In this document: in pieces, positions 19,952-29,236 of the stretch
Position numbering within the stretch: the first letter of the stretch is position 1
Layout: each line of letters starts with the position of its first letter
From: Reyranella massiliensis 521
GTDB lineage: Bacteria; Pseudomonadota; Alphaproteobacteria; Reyranellales; Reyranellaceae
Length of the DNA stretch: 64,000 bases
Direction: 5' to 3'
Assembly: GCF_000312425.1 (NCBI RefSeq)
Contig: NZ_HE997181.1
Coordinates: 530,002 to 594,001 of the forward strand
Translations under genes and position numbers: made by a program
Notes under the pieces: model-generated
What the model saw: the letters and a program-made list of their open reading frames with translations, nothing else
Told to the model about the DNA's origin: nothing
The model's database searches: none

Positions 19952-20779
19952 TCAACCTGCGGAGGCAGGCTTCCGCAGCAGGAAGCTGAAATAAACCATT
20001 TCGCCGCTGGCCAGGAGGGACGGGATGCGCGTTCCGTCGACGCCGGTGAAGACATCGGCGATGGCCGAAAAAGGGCCGGAAACAATGCGCCGGCCGCCTG
20101 CCCGGCGACGCGGCGTATCGCGATGCAGAGCTTCGATGACATTGGCCGTGATGTCGCGTTCGGCGACCAGCTCCAGGCCGCAACGCGCCAGCGCGGCCCG
20201 CCAGTCGGCAACTTCGTGAGCAAGCCGCAGATCGGTGTAGTGCAGATGGCCGCCAGGACGGAGCACGCGCCTCACTTCGGCGAAGAAGCGGTCGATCGAT
20301 GGATAGCAGAAGGAAGATTCAACGTTTATGACGGAATCGAAACTGGCATCGGCAAAAGGAAGCTGTTCGGCGTCTCCTTGCTGGAAGTGTAGATTGGCCA
20401 GTCGATGATGCTTGTTGCAGAACTTCACCGCCTGGCTGCTGAGATCGATCCCGACCATTCGCGCGGGCGAAAGATAGCGCGCCACGAACGAGGCGCCGCC
20501 GCCGCGGCCGCTGCCCACTTCCAGCACTTCGCAGCCCGCGACGGGTGCCAGCGTGGCGACGTGATGGTAGAGCGCGATGGGATAGCGTTCCGCATCGTCG
20601 GTCGGCTCGAGGACGAGTGTCTTCGTACTGCAATCGAGGTCGGCGTAGCCGTAGTTCATCAGGGTCCACCAGCCGACATTGCCGAAGCGGGTGGCAAGCA
20701 GGCCGAAGAACACGCGCCAGAGGGTGCGACGCAAGGCCGGCGTCCGATTGAGGACCCACAGAAAGGCATCGGCAATCAT
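19952..20779 (-). CDS. Class I SAM-dependent methyltransferase
   Basis: 275 residues. An N-terminal helical region (NYGYADLD) precedes a Rossmann methyltransferase domain: motif I VLEVGSGRGGGASFVA near residue 88, acidic strand MVGIDLS, DAEQLPFADASFDSVINVESS, and RVLRPGGHLHYTDLR. The arrangement resembles the phthiotriol/lipid methyltransferases and UbiE/Coq5-type enzymes. The substrate is probably a lipid or polyketide-like molecule; this is inference. The ATG at 20779 (MIADAFLWVLN) is chosen; the frame is open farther upstream over non-homologous sequence. The cyclase gene is divergent, 151 bases away. Confidence 0.75.
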   Translation of the reverse strand: MIADAFLWVLNRTPALRRTLWRVFFGLLATRFGNVGWWTLMNYGYADLDCSTKTLVLEPTDDAERYPIALYHHVATLAPVAGCEVLEVGSGRGGGASFVARYLSPARMVGIDLSSQAVKFCNKHHRLANLHFQQGDAEQLPFADASFDSVINVESSFCYPSIDRFFAEVRRVLRPGGHLHYTDLRLAHEVADWRAALARCGLELVAERDITANVIEALHRDTPRRRAGGRRIVSGPFSAIADVFTGVDGTRIPSLLASGEMVYFSFLLRKPASAG

Positions 20780-20930
20780 ACGTTGAGCATCCCCCTCGCT
20801 TGCACGGCTAAACGAGCCTTGCCGCGACAGGCCTTGCTGGGGCAAGGCCCGCTTTGGCAAAACCTCGATTGCTGCCTCGAATCCCGCGCGGCTCGGCAGT
20901 AGGATGCATACTGGAGCGACGGGGGGCCGT

Positions 20931-23900
20931 ATGCACTGCCCAATGTGTAACACCGAAGCCAAGCAAGGGGCTCGTTTCTGCACTGCCTGTGGAGCGCAGC
21001 TTCCGGCGACTTGCAGAGCGTGTGGCGTGGCGAACCTGCCGGGTGACCGTTTCTGTGCCGGTTGTGGTACCGGCCTTGCGGCGGCGTCGGTGGAGGCGCT
21101 GCAGACCCTGGCGTCGGGCCTTCCGCCGGCACCCATCGCCGCGCATCGTCGGGTCGGCGACGGCGAACGCAAGCGGGTGACGGTGCTGTTCGCAGACCTC
21201 AAGGGGTCGACCGCGGCGATCGAAGGGCTCGACCCTGAAGCGGCGCTAAACCGCATCGAACCCGCCGTCCAGATCATGATCCGCCTGGTCCATCGCTACG
21301 AGGGCGTCGTCTGTCGCCGGCTGGGCGATGGTATCCTCGCAATATTCGGCGCACCGGCGGCACACGAGGACCATGCGGTGCGTGCCTGTTTCTCTGCCCT
21401 CGGCATGCAGCGCGAGATGCGGGAAGCCGGCACGGGCGAGATGCTGCGCGTCGGGCTCAATTCCGGCGATGTGCTCTACCGCACCATTTCCTCGGAACTC
21501 GGGAGCGAGGTCGATGTCGTGGGCCCTGTGGTTCATGTCGCCGCCCGCATGGAGCAGCTTGCCACGCCAGGTTCGGTCTACATGACGGGCGAGACCCAGT
21601 CGCTGACCCAGGGCCTGGTCGAGACCCAGGCCATCGGTCCGCGCGAGGTCAAGGGGGCATCGGCGCCAATCGAGATCTACGAGGCGACGGGTGCCCTGCT
21701 GCATCGTTCGCGCTGGCAGGCCTCGGCATCGCGCGAGCGTGCCCCTTTCGTCGGCCGCGATGGCGAACGCGCCACGCTCGAGGCGGCGCTCGCGGCGCTC
21801 GACCGGCGACGCGGCGGCGTCATCGGCATCTGCGGCGAGGCAGGCCTCGGCAAGTCGCGGCTGGTGCATAGCGTGGTGCGCGACAGCGACAAGGAATCGC
21901 CGCACAAGACCGTCTTTGCGGCTGCGACGGCGCTCGGCCGTAACATTCCCTATCATGCGCTGGCTTCGGCGTTGCGCGACATGATCGGCATTGCCGACAG
22001 CGACGATACGCAACGCATTTCGAGCATCCTCTCGACGGTGCTGGGCGAGCTCGATCCGCGCCTCGTCGCCGACGTGCCGGTTTTCGTCTCGCTGATCTCG
22101 CTGGCCGGCGCGACACCCGAATGGCTGGCTATGGATCCCCGCGGCAAGCGCGCGGCCGCACGCGATTCCTTCATTCGTCTGGCACGCGCGGCCGCGGCGC
22201 GTCGGCCGGTTGCCTTCGTCTTCGAGGACATGCACTGGGTCGACCGCGACAGCGAGGAAGTGCTGCGCGCTGTGGCCGAACTGACGCGCGAGGCCCCCTT
22301 GCTGGCCGTTCTGACCTATCGCGCCGAGTACAACGATTCGTGGCTGCCGGCGGTCGGTGGCACACGGCTGCGCATGGCGCCGCTCGGCGATGACGATGTG
22401 CGCCGCTCGCTCGGCGAATGGTTCGTCGAGGGGCCGGAGACCGAGCAGCTCATCGAGCGGCTGACGCGCCGTGTCGGCGGCAATCCGCTGTTCGTCGAGG
22501 AGTGCGTACGGGCTCTGGCGCATCAAGGCGCGCTCGCCAGCATCGTGGTGGACGGCGAGAGCACCCAGCCGCGCCGTCGCCGCTATGCCTGCTGGGAGAC
22601 GCCCGATCTGATCACCGTGCCGCCGTCGGTGCACGATGTGATCGCCTCGCGCATCGACCGGCGTTCGCCCGATTGCGTGGCACTTCTGCAGACCCTCGCG
22701 ATGATCGGGGCACGCGTGCCGCTGTGGCTGGCCGAACGCGTGTCGGGCTTGACCCCGATGCGGACGGAAGCGGCGTTGCACGAGGCGGTATCGGCCGAGA
22801 TCCTGGTACAGGCAAGCCTCTACCCCGACGTCGAATATACATTCACGCACGCGCTGCTGCGCGAGGTCGCGCATGATTCGCTGACGCGCACGCGCCGCGT
22901 CGAGGCGCACCGACGTATCCTCTCGGCTATCGAAACGCATCATGCCGACCGACTGCCGGAGCACGCGGAGTGGATGGCGCACCATGCAGCCGAGGGCGAG
23001 CTGTGGGACGTCGCGGCAACCCATCAGGGCCACGCCGCCGAACGCGCCCTGGCGCGTGGATCCTATGCCGAAGCGATTGCGGGGTTGCGCGCGGCGCTGG
23101 GGTCGTTCGAGCGTTCTTCACGATCGCGCGAGGCGACCGAGCGGGCCATCGACCAGCTCCGCCTCCAGCGGGCGCTGCTCTATGCGACGGGCGGTGATCC
23201 GGCGGAGATCAAGGCTGCCCTGACCCTGGCCGAAGAACTCGCACGCTCTATCGACGACCGCGTGCGGCTGGCCTGGGTCTGGGCCGATCAATCGAGCCAG
23301 TCCTGGGTCGAGGGGGAGAACGGCCAGGCAATCGCCGCGGCGCGGCGCAGCCTGGAGATCGCCGAAGAGGTGGCAGACCTGCGGTTGTGGGCGCTGGCGT
23401 TGTTCCGGCTGGGGCTCGGCCTCTACGCGGTTGGCGACTATGTCGGCGCCGCCCAATCTCTGGGTCGAAGCTGTGACCTATTGAGCGGCGATCTCAAGGC
23501 CGAGCGCATTGGGACAGCGGGTGCCACGTCGGTGCTGGGCGGCGGCTATCTCGTGACCACACTTTGCGAACTGGGGCGCTACGACGAGGCCGATAATCGT
23601 CTCACCCAGGCCGTCGCTGCCGCTGCCGTCGCGCGCGACATCTATTCGATCGCGGCCGCGCAGATCGCGCGATGCATGCTCGCGATCGCACGTGGCGATG
23701 TGGCGACGGCGATGCCTGCACTGGAAGCCTTGCTGGGAGCGGCTCGGACGGCCGGCATCGTGGCCGTAACGATCTATCTCGAGACCCTGCTCGGCCGAGC
23801 GAAGTTCATCGCCGGAGATCATGCGGGGGCTATCGAGCTGTTGAGCGAGAAAGCGGAGACTGCTTCGGTACCGCGCGCCAGCCTGCATGGATTGACTAGA

Positions 23901-24206
23901 ATCTGGCTCGCCGAGGCCAAGATCGCTGCCGGGATGGCCGCCGAGGCGGATGCGATCCTTGAAGAGGCCGAACGCGAAATGACCGAACGTGGTGAGGCCG
24001 GCAGTCTGGCGCACTGCTGGGCGACGAAGGGCAAGGCAGCCTTGATGGCCGGAGACCTTTCGGCTGCCGAAGCCGCCTTTGCCCGCGGTTTCGATCAGGC
24101 AAGCGTCCTATGGATGCGGCCCGTCGCGGATATCTGCAAAGCAGGTCTGATCGAGGTCGCGGCAGCCCGTCAGGCTGCCGCGCCGTCGGCCACCGCTGCA
24201 GGTTAG
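20931..24206 (+). CDS. Zinc-ribbon / class III cyclase-like / AAA ATPase / TPR signalling protein
   Basis: 1091 residues, multi-domain cytoplasmic regulator. Residues 3-45 form a double zinc ribbon (Cys3/6/17/20 and Cys28/31/42/45). A class III nucleotide cyclase domain follows (about 78-250), with the metal aspartates in LFADLKGST and RRLGDGILAIFG. An AAA/STAND-type ATPase has a P-loop GEAGLGKS near 302 and Walker B VAFVFEDMHW near 430. The C-terminal 400 residues are TPR-like helical repeats. The usual transition-state Asn of VNVAARLE is His in VVHVAARME, so cyclase activity is uncertain. The ATG at 20931 starts at the first zinc ribbon; an ATG at 20904 is possible. Confidence 0.85.
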   Translation: MHCPMCNTEAKQGARFCTACGAQLPATCRACGVANLPGDRFCAGCGTGLAAASVEALQTLASGLPPAPIAAHRRVGDGERKRVTVLFADLKGSTAAIEGLDPEAALNRIEPAVQIMIRLVHRYEGVVCRRLGDGILAIFGAPAAHEDHAVRACFSALGMQREMREAGTGEMLRVGLNSGDVLYRTISSELGSEVDVVGPVVHVAARMEQLATPGSVYMTGETQSLTQGLVETQAIGPREVKGASAPIEIYEATGALLHRSRWQASASRERAPFVGRDGERATLEAALAALDRRRGGVIGICGEAGLGKSRLVHSVVRDSDKESPHKTVFAAATALGRNIPYHALASALRDMIGIADSDDTQRISSILSTVLGELDPRLVADVPVFVSLISLAGATPEWLAMDPRGKRAAARDSFIRLARAAAARRPVAFVFEDMHWVDRDSEEVLRAVAELTREAPLLAVLTYRAEYNDSWLPAVGGTRLRMAPLGDDDVRRSLGEWFVEGPETEQLIERLTRRVGGNPLFVEECVRALAHQGALASIVVDGESTQPRRRRYACWETPDLITVPPSVHDVIASRIDRRSPDCVALLQTLAMIGARVPLWLAERVSGLTPMRTEAALHEAVSAEILVQASLYPDVEYTFTHALLREVAHDSLTRTRRVEAHRRILSAIETHHADRLPEHAEWMAHHAAEGELWDVAATHQGHAAERALARGSYAEAIAGLRAALGSFERSSRSREATERAIDQLRLQRALLYATGGDPAEIKAALTLAEELARSIDDRVRLAWVWADQSSQSWVEGENGQAIAAARRSLEIAEEVADLRLWALALFRLGLGLYAVGDYVGAAQSLGRSCDLLSGDLKAERIGTAGATSVLGGGYLVTTLCELGRYDEADNRLTQAVAAAAVARDIYSIAAAQIARCMLAIARGDVATAMPALEALLGAARTAGIVAVTIYLETLLGRAKFIAGDHAGAIELLSEKAETASVPRASLHGLTRIWLAEAKIAAGMAAEADAILEEAEREMTERGEAGSLAHCWATKGKAALMAGDLSAAEAAFARGFDQASVLWMRPVADICKAGLIEVAAARQAAAPSATAAG

Positions 24207-24538
24207 CGCAGCGGTACGTTGATGCCGAAGCTCACGCCAGGCGGAGCTGGATAGGCCGGCGCGTAGTAGGCGGGCGGTGGCGGCGCATACACGACCGGCG
24301 GTGGCGCATAATAGGCTGGTGGCGCGTAGTACCTGACCTTGGGCGGTTTGGGGGGCTTGTAGTAGTAGGGGCCGCCATAGCCGCCGCCGTAATAGTAGTG
24401 ATGATGGCGGTGACGGTGCTTCGGCCAGTCATCGTCGTCATCGTCGGCATTTGCCACAGCGGGCATGCCGGCCAGCATCGCGCCGATCAACGCCGCGCCC
24501 AACCAGGTTTTTCGCAGTTCGAACATGGAGTGGGTCAT
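24203..24538 (-). CDS. Secreted Pro/Tyr/His-rich protein, paralogue 1
   Basis: 111 residues. A signal peptide ends at about residue 31 (AVANA). The mature part is low-complexity: an acidic run DDDDDD, a His/Tyr-rich stretch, then repeats of YAPPP-type motifs. It ends in the block GVSFGINVPLR, which is shared with the adjacent gene. Such proteins are probably surface or periplasmic, perhaps metal-binding through the histidines; function is unknown. Its stop overlaps the convergent cyclase stop (TTAG). Twelve bases separate it from the paralogue upstream. Confidence 0.65.
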   Translation of the reverse strand: MTHSMFELRKTWLGAALIGAMLAGMPAVANADDDDDDWPKHRHRHHHYYYGGGYGGPYYYKPPKPPKVRYYAPPAYYAPPPVVYAPPPPAYYAPAYPAPPGVSFGINVPLR

Positions 24539-24550
24539 GGTCGGCTCCTA

Positions 24551-24883
24551 TCAGCGCAGGGGCACGTTGATCCCGAAGCTCACGTTTCCGCCGGGGCCGT
24601 AGGCCGGATAGGCGGGATACACTGGGGCGTAGGCCGCAGGCGCTGGATAGACGACGACCGGGGGCGGGGGCGCATAAACGACCCGCGGCCGGGGTGCATA
24701 ATAATAGGGGGCTGGAGCCACATAGACGGGCGCGGGAGCGTAGTGGTAGTGGCCACGGCCCTTCTTCCAGTTGCCCGCCATGGCGCCGCTCGTGGTACCT
24801 AGCATGACCGCGCCGGCAATTGCGGCGACGGCAATCGTCCGCAACTTCGATCGGTCCCAGGCCCTCGTCACGTTCTCGCACAT
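24551..24883 (-). CDS. Secreted Pro/Tyr-rich protein, paralogue 2
   Basis: 110 residues. The ATG at 24883 has an AAGGAGAG ribosome site 8 bases upstream and is preferred to a farther upstream start. A basic N-terminus and hydrophobic core end at about residue 36 (SGAMAG). The mature region is rich in Tyr-Ala-Pro and Val-Pro repeats and ends NVSFGINVPLR, identical in its last nine residues to the neighbouring gene. The pair is probably a tandem duplication and is likely co-transcribed. No family function is known to me. Confidence 0.65.
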   Translation of the reverse strand: MCENVTRAWDRSKLRTIAVAAIAGAVMLGTTSGAMAGNWKKGRGHYHYAPAPVYVAPAPYYYAPRPRVVYAPPPPVVVYPAPAAYAPVYPAYPAYGPGGNVSFGINVPLR

Positions 24884-25006
24884 TGAAGCTCTCCTTATGC
24901 CTGCGTCAGTCAACGCTCGCAGGAACAACAATGTTGCGCATCAAATGTGGCCGTAGCCTGTGATCAACTTGTGGTAAGCGGTGGGTAACGTTGGAGGATA
25001 AGTAAA

Positions 25007-26200
25007 ATGGCAGGTCCGTTGGCCGGTGTTCGAATTCTCGATTGCACGACAGTTGTGCTGGGGCCCTGGGCGGCCCAGCAGCTCGGCGATCTCGGCGCCG
25101 ACGTCATCAAGATCGAGCCGCCGGAGGGCGATACGACTCGTCAGCTCGGGCCGGCCCGCAATCCGGGGATGGCGGCTTTCTATCTCGGCTGCAATCGTTC
25201 CAAGCGTTCGATTGTGCTCGACCTCAAGCAGGACGCCGGCCGCCAGGCCCTGTTCAAGCTGGCCGAGACGGCAGACGTGCTGATGCACAATTACCGGCCG
25301 GAGCCGGCCAGGCGGCTGGGTGTCGAATACGAAGCTTTCGAGAAGATCAATCCGCGCCTCGTCTATCTGGCGACCTACGGTTATCGCGCCGCAGGCCCCA
25401 TGGGAGCGAAGGCCGCCTACGACGACATCATCCAGGCCGGTTCGGGCCTTGCCGCCCTGCAGACCGTCGTGGCGGGCCAGCCGCGCTTCCTGCCGACCAT
25501 CGTTGCTGACAAGACCAGCTCCAACGGTGTCGTATCGGCATTGCTTGCCGCCCTCTTTGCGCGTGAGCGCACCGGCAAGGGGCAGGCCGTCGAAGTGCCG
25601 ATGTACGAAACCTTGGTTTCCTTCGTCATGGTCGAGCATCTCTATGGCGAAAGCTTCATCCCGGCGCTCGACACGGCGGGCTACAAGCGTGTCCTTAACA
25701 AGGAGCGCCGGCCCTATCCGTCGAAGGATGGCTACTTCGCGCTGCTGCCTTATACCGATGGCCACTGGAAGGAGTTCTGCAGCCTGATCGGTCGGCCGGA
25801 ACTGGCCCAGGATCCGCGCTTCACCTCGCTTGCGAACCGCCTGAAGAATGTCGAGCACTACTACTCGACGCTGGCGGAAATCTGCGCCACGCGAACCAAT
25901 GCCGAATGGGTCGAGTTGCTGAAGAACTCGAACGTGCCGCACGGTCCGGTCAACACGCTGGAAGACCTGTTCGTCGATCCGCAGCTGCAGGCGACCGAAT
26001 TCTGGAAGGAAGTCGACCATCCGACCGAAGGCCGCCTGCGCATGCCAGATATCCCCCCGCGCTTCAGCAAGACCAAGCCGGAGGTGACCCGGCTGCAGCC
26101 GCGGCTCGGCGAGCACAGCGTCGAGGTGCTGCGTGAGGCCGGGTTTACGCAGGGCGAGATCGACGCCATGCTGAAATCGGGCGCGACCAAGGCGGCCTAG
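25007..26200 (+). CDS. CaiB/BaiF-type (class III) CoA-transferase
   Basis: 397 residues. Class III CoA-transferases move CoA between carboxylic acids. The N-terminus GPLAGVRILDCTTVVLGPWA and the block EPPEGDTTRQLGP match the family; the catalytic aspartate lies in AAYDDIIQAGSG. Substrates are unknown. A GGAGGA ribosome site precedes the ATG. The gene is followed, 40 bases later, by a Bug-type solute-binding gene, a pairing common in bacteria that use diverse organic acids. A copy of its last 20 codons survives at 27257-27319. Confidence 0.88.
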   Translation: MAGPLAGVRILDCTTVVLGPWAAQQLGDLGADVIKIEPPEGDTTRQLGPARNPGMAAFYLGCNRSKRSIVLDLKQDAGRQALFKLAETADVLMHNYRPEPARRLGVEYEAFEKINPRLVYLATYGYRAAGPMGAKAAYDDIIQAGSGLAALQTVVAGQPRFLPTIVADKTSSNGVVSALLAALFARERTGKGQAVEVPMYETLVSFVMVEHLYGESFIPALDTAGYKRVLNKERRPYPSKDGYFALLPYTDGHWKEFCSLIGRPELAQDPRFTSLANRLKNVEHYYSTLAEICATRTNAEWVELLKNSNVPHGPVNTLEDLFVDPQLQATEFWKEVDHPTEGRLRMPDIPPRFSKTKPEVTRLQPRLGEHSVEVLREAGFTQGEIDAMLKSGATKAA

Positions 26201-26240
26201 ACCGTCGCAAGAAGGATCGTCGCCCGAACGGGAGGCGATC

Positions 26241-27227
26241 ATGATCATCCGTGCGAAACGGCGTGACGTCCTGCGCTATGGGGCGGCCTCCATGTTGGCC
26301 GCTCTGTCGGCACCCGCCATTGCGGATACCTGGCCGAGCAAGCCGATCCGCATCATCTGCACCTATCCGGCGGGCGGGCTCACCGATGTCTTCGCCCGCG
26401 CCTATGGCGATTACATAGCGCAGAAGACGGGTCAGCCTGTCCTTGTCGAGAACAGGACGGGCGCTGCCGGCGCGATCGGCGCCGAGATGGTCAAGCAGGC
26501 CGCACCCGACGGCTACACGCTGATGTTCACCAACTCGACGACGATGGTCCAGAACAAGGCGCTGTTCAAAAAGCTGCCCTACGATCCGGACAAGGACTTT
26601 GCGCTGGTCGCCTGGTTCAACACCGGCCATCTGCCGACGATCGTCAACAAGGACGTGCCGGCGACCAACATCAAGGAGTTCGCGGCGTGGGCGCAGGGCC
26701 GCAAGGTGTCGCTCGCGACCTATGGCATCGGCTCCTTCGCCCACGTCGTGACCGAAACTTTGAATCGCCACTACGGCCTCAAGATGGAAGCCGTGCACTA
26801 TCGGGGCGAATCCCTGATGTGGCAGGATGTGGCGTCCGGTGCCGTACAGGGCGCCACCGGCAGTTATGCCTCCGCTTCCAGCGTCCTTCAGACGGGATCG
26901 GGACGGCCGATCGCCGTTCCTACCATGGAGCGCATGAAGCGGCTGCCCGATGTGCCGACCTTCTACGAACAGGGTCTTACCGAGAAGGCGTTTCAGATCC
27001 GCGGTTGGGTGGGTTGTGCCGCGCCTGCGGGCACGCCCGAGCAAATCGTGCAGAAGCTCTCCGATCTAATGGTCGAGGCCGGCAAGACCGAGCGTGTCCA
27101 GAAGGTTAACGACACATTCGCCATCGACGAGGGCGCACGTGACAGGACCTATTTCAAGAAGGTCCTGGACGAGGAGGGTCCAGTTTCGATCGAAATCATC
27201 AAGAGCCTGAACATAGATCCTCAGTAG
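26241..27227 (+). CDS. Bug/TctC-family periplasmic solute-binding protein, copy 1
   Basis: 328 residues. A twin-arginine-like leader (KRRDVLRYG) precedes a signal sequence ending APAIADTW. The TctC fold follows: PIRIICTYPAGGLTDVFAR, VENRTGAAGAIGAEMVK and APDGYTLMFT. These proteins bind small carboxylates in the periplasm. No TctA or TctB membrane genes are near, as is usual for orphan Bug proteins. The upstream CoA-transferase suggests uptake and activation of an organic acid. Copy 2 lies 133 bases downstream and is clearly paralogous. Confidence 0.9.
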   Translation: MIIRAKRRDVLRYGAASMLAALSAPAIADTWPSKPIRIICTYPAGGLTDVFARAYGDYIAQKTGQPVLVENRTGAAGAIGAEMVKQAAPDGYTLMFTNSTTMVQNKALFKKLPYDPDKDFALVAWFNTGHLPTIVNKDVPATNIKEFAAWAQGRKVSLATYGIGSFAHVVTETLNRHYGLKMEAVHYRGESLMWQDVASGAVQGATGSYASASSVLQTGSGRPIAVPTMERMKRLPDVPTFYEQGLTEKAFQIRGWVGCAAPAGTPEQIVQKLSDLMVEAGKTERVQKVNDTFAIDEGARDRTYFKKVLDEEGPVSIEIIKSLNIDPQ

Positions 27228-27256
27228 CCCTCCACGCTGACGGCACCTGCGCCGAT

Positions 27257-27319
27257 GCAGGGTTTACGCAGGGTGAAATCGACGCCATGCTGAGACCAGG
27301 CGCGATCAACGCGGCATAG
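27257..27319 (+). pseudogene. Remnant of a CoA-transferase 3' end
   Basis: Twenty codons plus a stop in one frame encode AGFTQGEIDAMLRPGAINAA, nearly the C-terminus of the CoA-transferase gene at 25007-26200 (AGFTQGEIDAMLKSGATKAA), and the bases after the stop (TAGACCG) also match. It sits directly before the second Bug gene, just as the intact CoA-transferase sits before the first. The rest of that gene copy is absent. This is the scar of a tandem duplication followed by deletion. Confidence 0.85.
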
Positions 27320-27360
27320 ACCGGCATTTCAAGAATCGGCCGCGCCATAGGGAGGAAGTG

Positions 27361-28350
27361 ATGATTGTCCGTGCGTCACGGCGCGATGTCCTGCGTTTTG
27401 GTTCCGCCGCTGCTGCGGCAACGATTGCGGCACCGGCCATTGGCCAGGCTGCGTGGCCGAACAAACCCATTCGCATCATCTGTGGTTATCCGGCCGGTGG
27501 CCTGACCGATACATTTGCGCGGGCCTATGGCGAGTACATCGCACAGAAGACTGGTCAACCCGTGTTCGTCGAGAACAAGACCGGCGCGAGCGGGGCGATC
27601 GCCGCGGAGCAGGTGAAGAGTGCTGCGCCCGATGGCTACACGCTCATGTGGACGATCTCGACCACGATGATCATGAACAAGGTGTTGTTCAAGAAACTGC
27701 CTTACGATCCGGACAAGGATTTCGTCCTGATCTCCTGGATGGACGCGGGTCATCTGCCGCTGATTGTGAATTCCAAGCTGCCGGTGAAGAACCTGGCCGA
27801 ATTCGCCGACTATGCGCGTGCCAACAAGGTGAGCCTCGGAACCTATGGTGCGGGCTCCTACAGCCACGTCGCCGTCGAGGCCCTCAATCGCCACTACAAG
27901 CTTGCGATGGAAGCCGTGCACTATCGCGGCGAAGCTCCGATGTGGCAGGACGTGGGCGCGGGCGCCGTACAAGGTGGCAGTGGCAGCGTTGCCGCCGCCT
28001 CAGGCGTGTTGCAGTCGGGCAGCGGCCGGCCAATCGCCGTCCCGACCAAGGTGCGTATGAAAATGCTTCCGGACGTACCGACCTTCTTCGAGCAGGGCGT
28101 TACCGACAAGGCGTTTCAGGTTCAGGGCTGGATCGGTCTCGTAGGTCCCTCCGGAATGCCCAAGGAGATCGTCCGGAAGCTCTCCGACATGATGGTCGAG
28201 GGCGGAAAGAGCGAGCGTATCCAGAAGATTTTGACCACCTTCGGTATCGATAGAGCCGCGCAAGATCATGTTTTCTTCGAGAAGATCGTGGCCGAGGAGG
28301 GCCCGATATGGATCGACCTGGTGAAGGGCCTGAACCTCGAGCCGCAGTGA
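27361..28350 (+). CDS. Bug/TctC-family periplasmic solute-binding protein, copy 2
   Basis: 329 residues, paralogue of copy 1 along its whole length, sharing IRIICxYPAGGLTDxFARAYG, KKLPYDPDKDF and the MEAVHYRGE block. The twin-arginine-like leader (SRRDVLRFG) and a signal ending APAIGQA are present. A GGAGGAAGTG ribosome site precedes the ATG at 27361; a GTG one codon earlier is possible. It probably binds a different but related carboxylate, since ligand-loop residues differ (for example SWMDAGHLP for AWFNTGHLP). Confidence 0.9.
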   Translation: MIVRASRRDVLRFGSAAAAATIAAPAIGQAAWPNKPIRIICGYPAGGLTDTFARAYGEYIAQKTGQPVFVENKTGASGAIAAEQVKSAAPDGYTLMWTISTTMIMNKVLFKKLPYDPDKDFVLISWMDAGHLPLIVNSKLPVKNLAEFADYARANKVSLGTYGAGSYSHVAVEALNRHYKLAMEAVHYRGEAPMWQDVGAGAVQGGSGSVAAASGVLQSGSGRPIAVPTKVRMKMLPDVPTFFEQGVTDKAFQVQGWIGLVGPSGMPKEIVRKLSDMMVEGGKSERIQKILTTFGIDRAAQDHVFFEKIVAEEGPIWIDLVKGLNLEPQ

Positions 28351-28520
28351 GCTGGCCTGTCTTTCGCGTTCCGCTTTAGTTCGGAGCCGAACAATAATGC
28401 GGCGGAATTAGGGGCTCCAGTTGTTTGCATTTGCAGCTTTGCCCGGAGCGCCTGGCCGTGTAGGACAACTGCAAGTAGCAGGGGCATCGCAGCGCCCGAA
28501 CGAAAGGAAGCTCATCCTGC

Positions 28521-29231
28521 ATGGCCCTCGACGTTTATGTCGGGTCGTTGACGCGTTACCACGCCGGTGAGTGGGAGACAGTCGGAGAGAAAGCGTCGCG
28601 CGAGCGTCTCCGCCAAGGCTTGGTGGCACGTCCGCGCGGCCCTGCGGCTCTAGTCGAAAGTTCGGCAGGCATTCACGCTGCGGTAGTGGCATGGCGGGCG
28701 GATCTCGTGCGGTCGCTGGGAGACCGAATCGACACGCCCCTCGATTGGGAAGAGACGCCGGACGCTCCTTACTTTACCGGACGGCCGGGCTGGGACGGCT
28801 TCGGCTCCCTCGTTCTGTGGGCAGCCTATGCCGAACATCCCAGTCGTCGCTGCCCGGGGGTGCTACCCGAAGAATGGGACAGCGACCCCGTCCTGATGCG
28901 GTCGAATGCCGATGGATTCAGGTCGCGCTATGCTCACCTCCTGCGTCCTGTCGAGATCTGGCTGCCCAACCCCTTCGATTTCACTTTTGAGAATCTGAAT
29001 GTCGATGGACGCCCCACTGTCGTGGGCTCGGCAACGGTGTTGCGTCGCCAGCTCTCGGAGCTCAACGGGGCCACCTGGCAGGCGAGCGGGGCCGTCGTCG
29101 CCGGCTGGGGGCGGACACCGCCCTCGGCGGGTACCCTGCTGGAGCAGCGCGCGCGCTATGCCTTTGCGGTGCTGTCCGAACTCGCCCAGCAGGCGACCGG
29201 GCACAAGCTGCCGATGAGACTCGACTTCTGA
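28521..29231 (+). CDS. Conserved hypothetical protein, Trp-rich, cytoplasmic
   Basis: 236 residues with no signal peptide or membrane segment. The N-terminus MALDVYVGSLTRYHAGEWE is of a kind seen in conserved hypothetical proteins, and the protein carries many tryptophans (WETVG, WRADL, WEETPD, WDGFG, WLPNPFDF). I do not recognise a domain or function. An AAAGGAAG site precedes the ATG. The 170 bases upstream hold only a short TTCGG-AG-CCGAA inverted repeat. A bidirectional hairpin follows the stop. Confidence 0.6.
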   Translation: MALDVYVGSLTRYHAGEWETVGEKASRERLRQGLVARPRGPAALVESSAGIHAAVVAWRADLVRSLGDRIDTPLDWEETPDAPYFTGRPGWDGFGSLVLWAAYAEHPSRRCPGVLPEEWDSDPVLMRSNADGFRSRYAHLLRPVEIWLPNPFDFTFENLNVDGRPTVVGSATVLRRQLSELNGATWQASGAVVAGWGRTPPSAGTLLEQRARYAFAVLSELAQQATGHKLPMRLDF

Positions 29232-29236
29232 AACGA

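Noticed and set aside
24203..24883. Repetitive DNA that could look like a repeat array
   Set aside because: The repetition comes from Pro/Tyr codons in two coding genes; there are no regular spacers, so it is not CRISPR.
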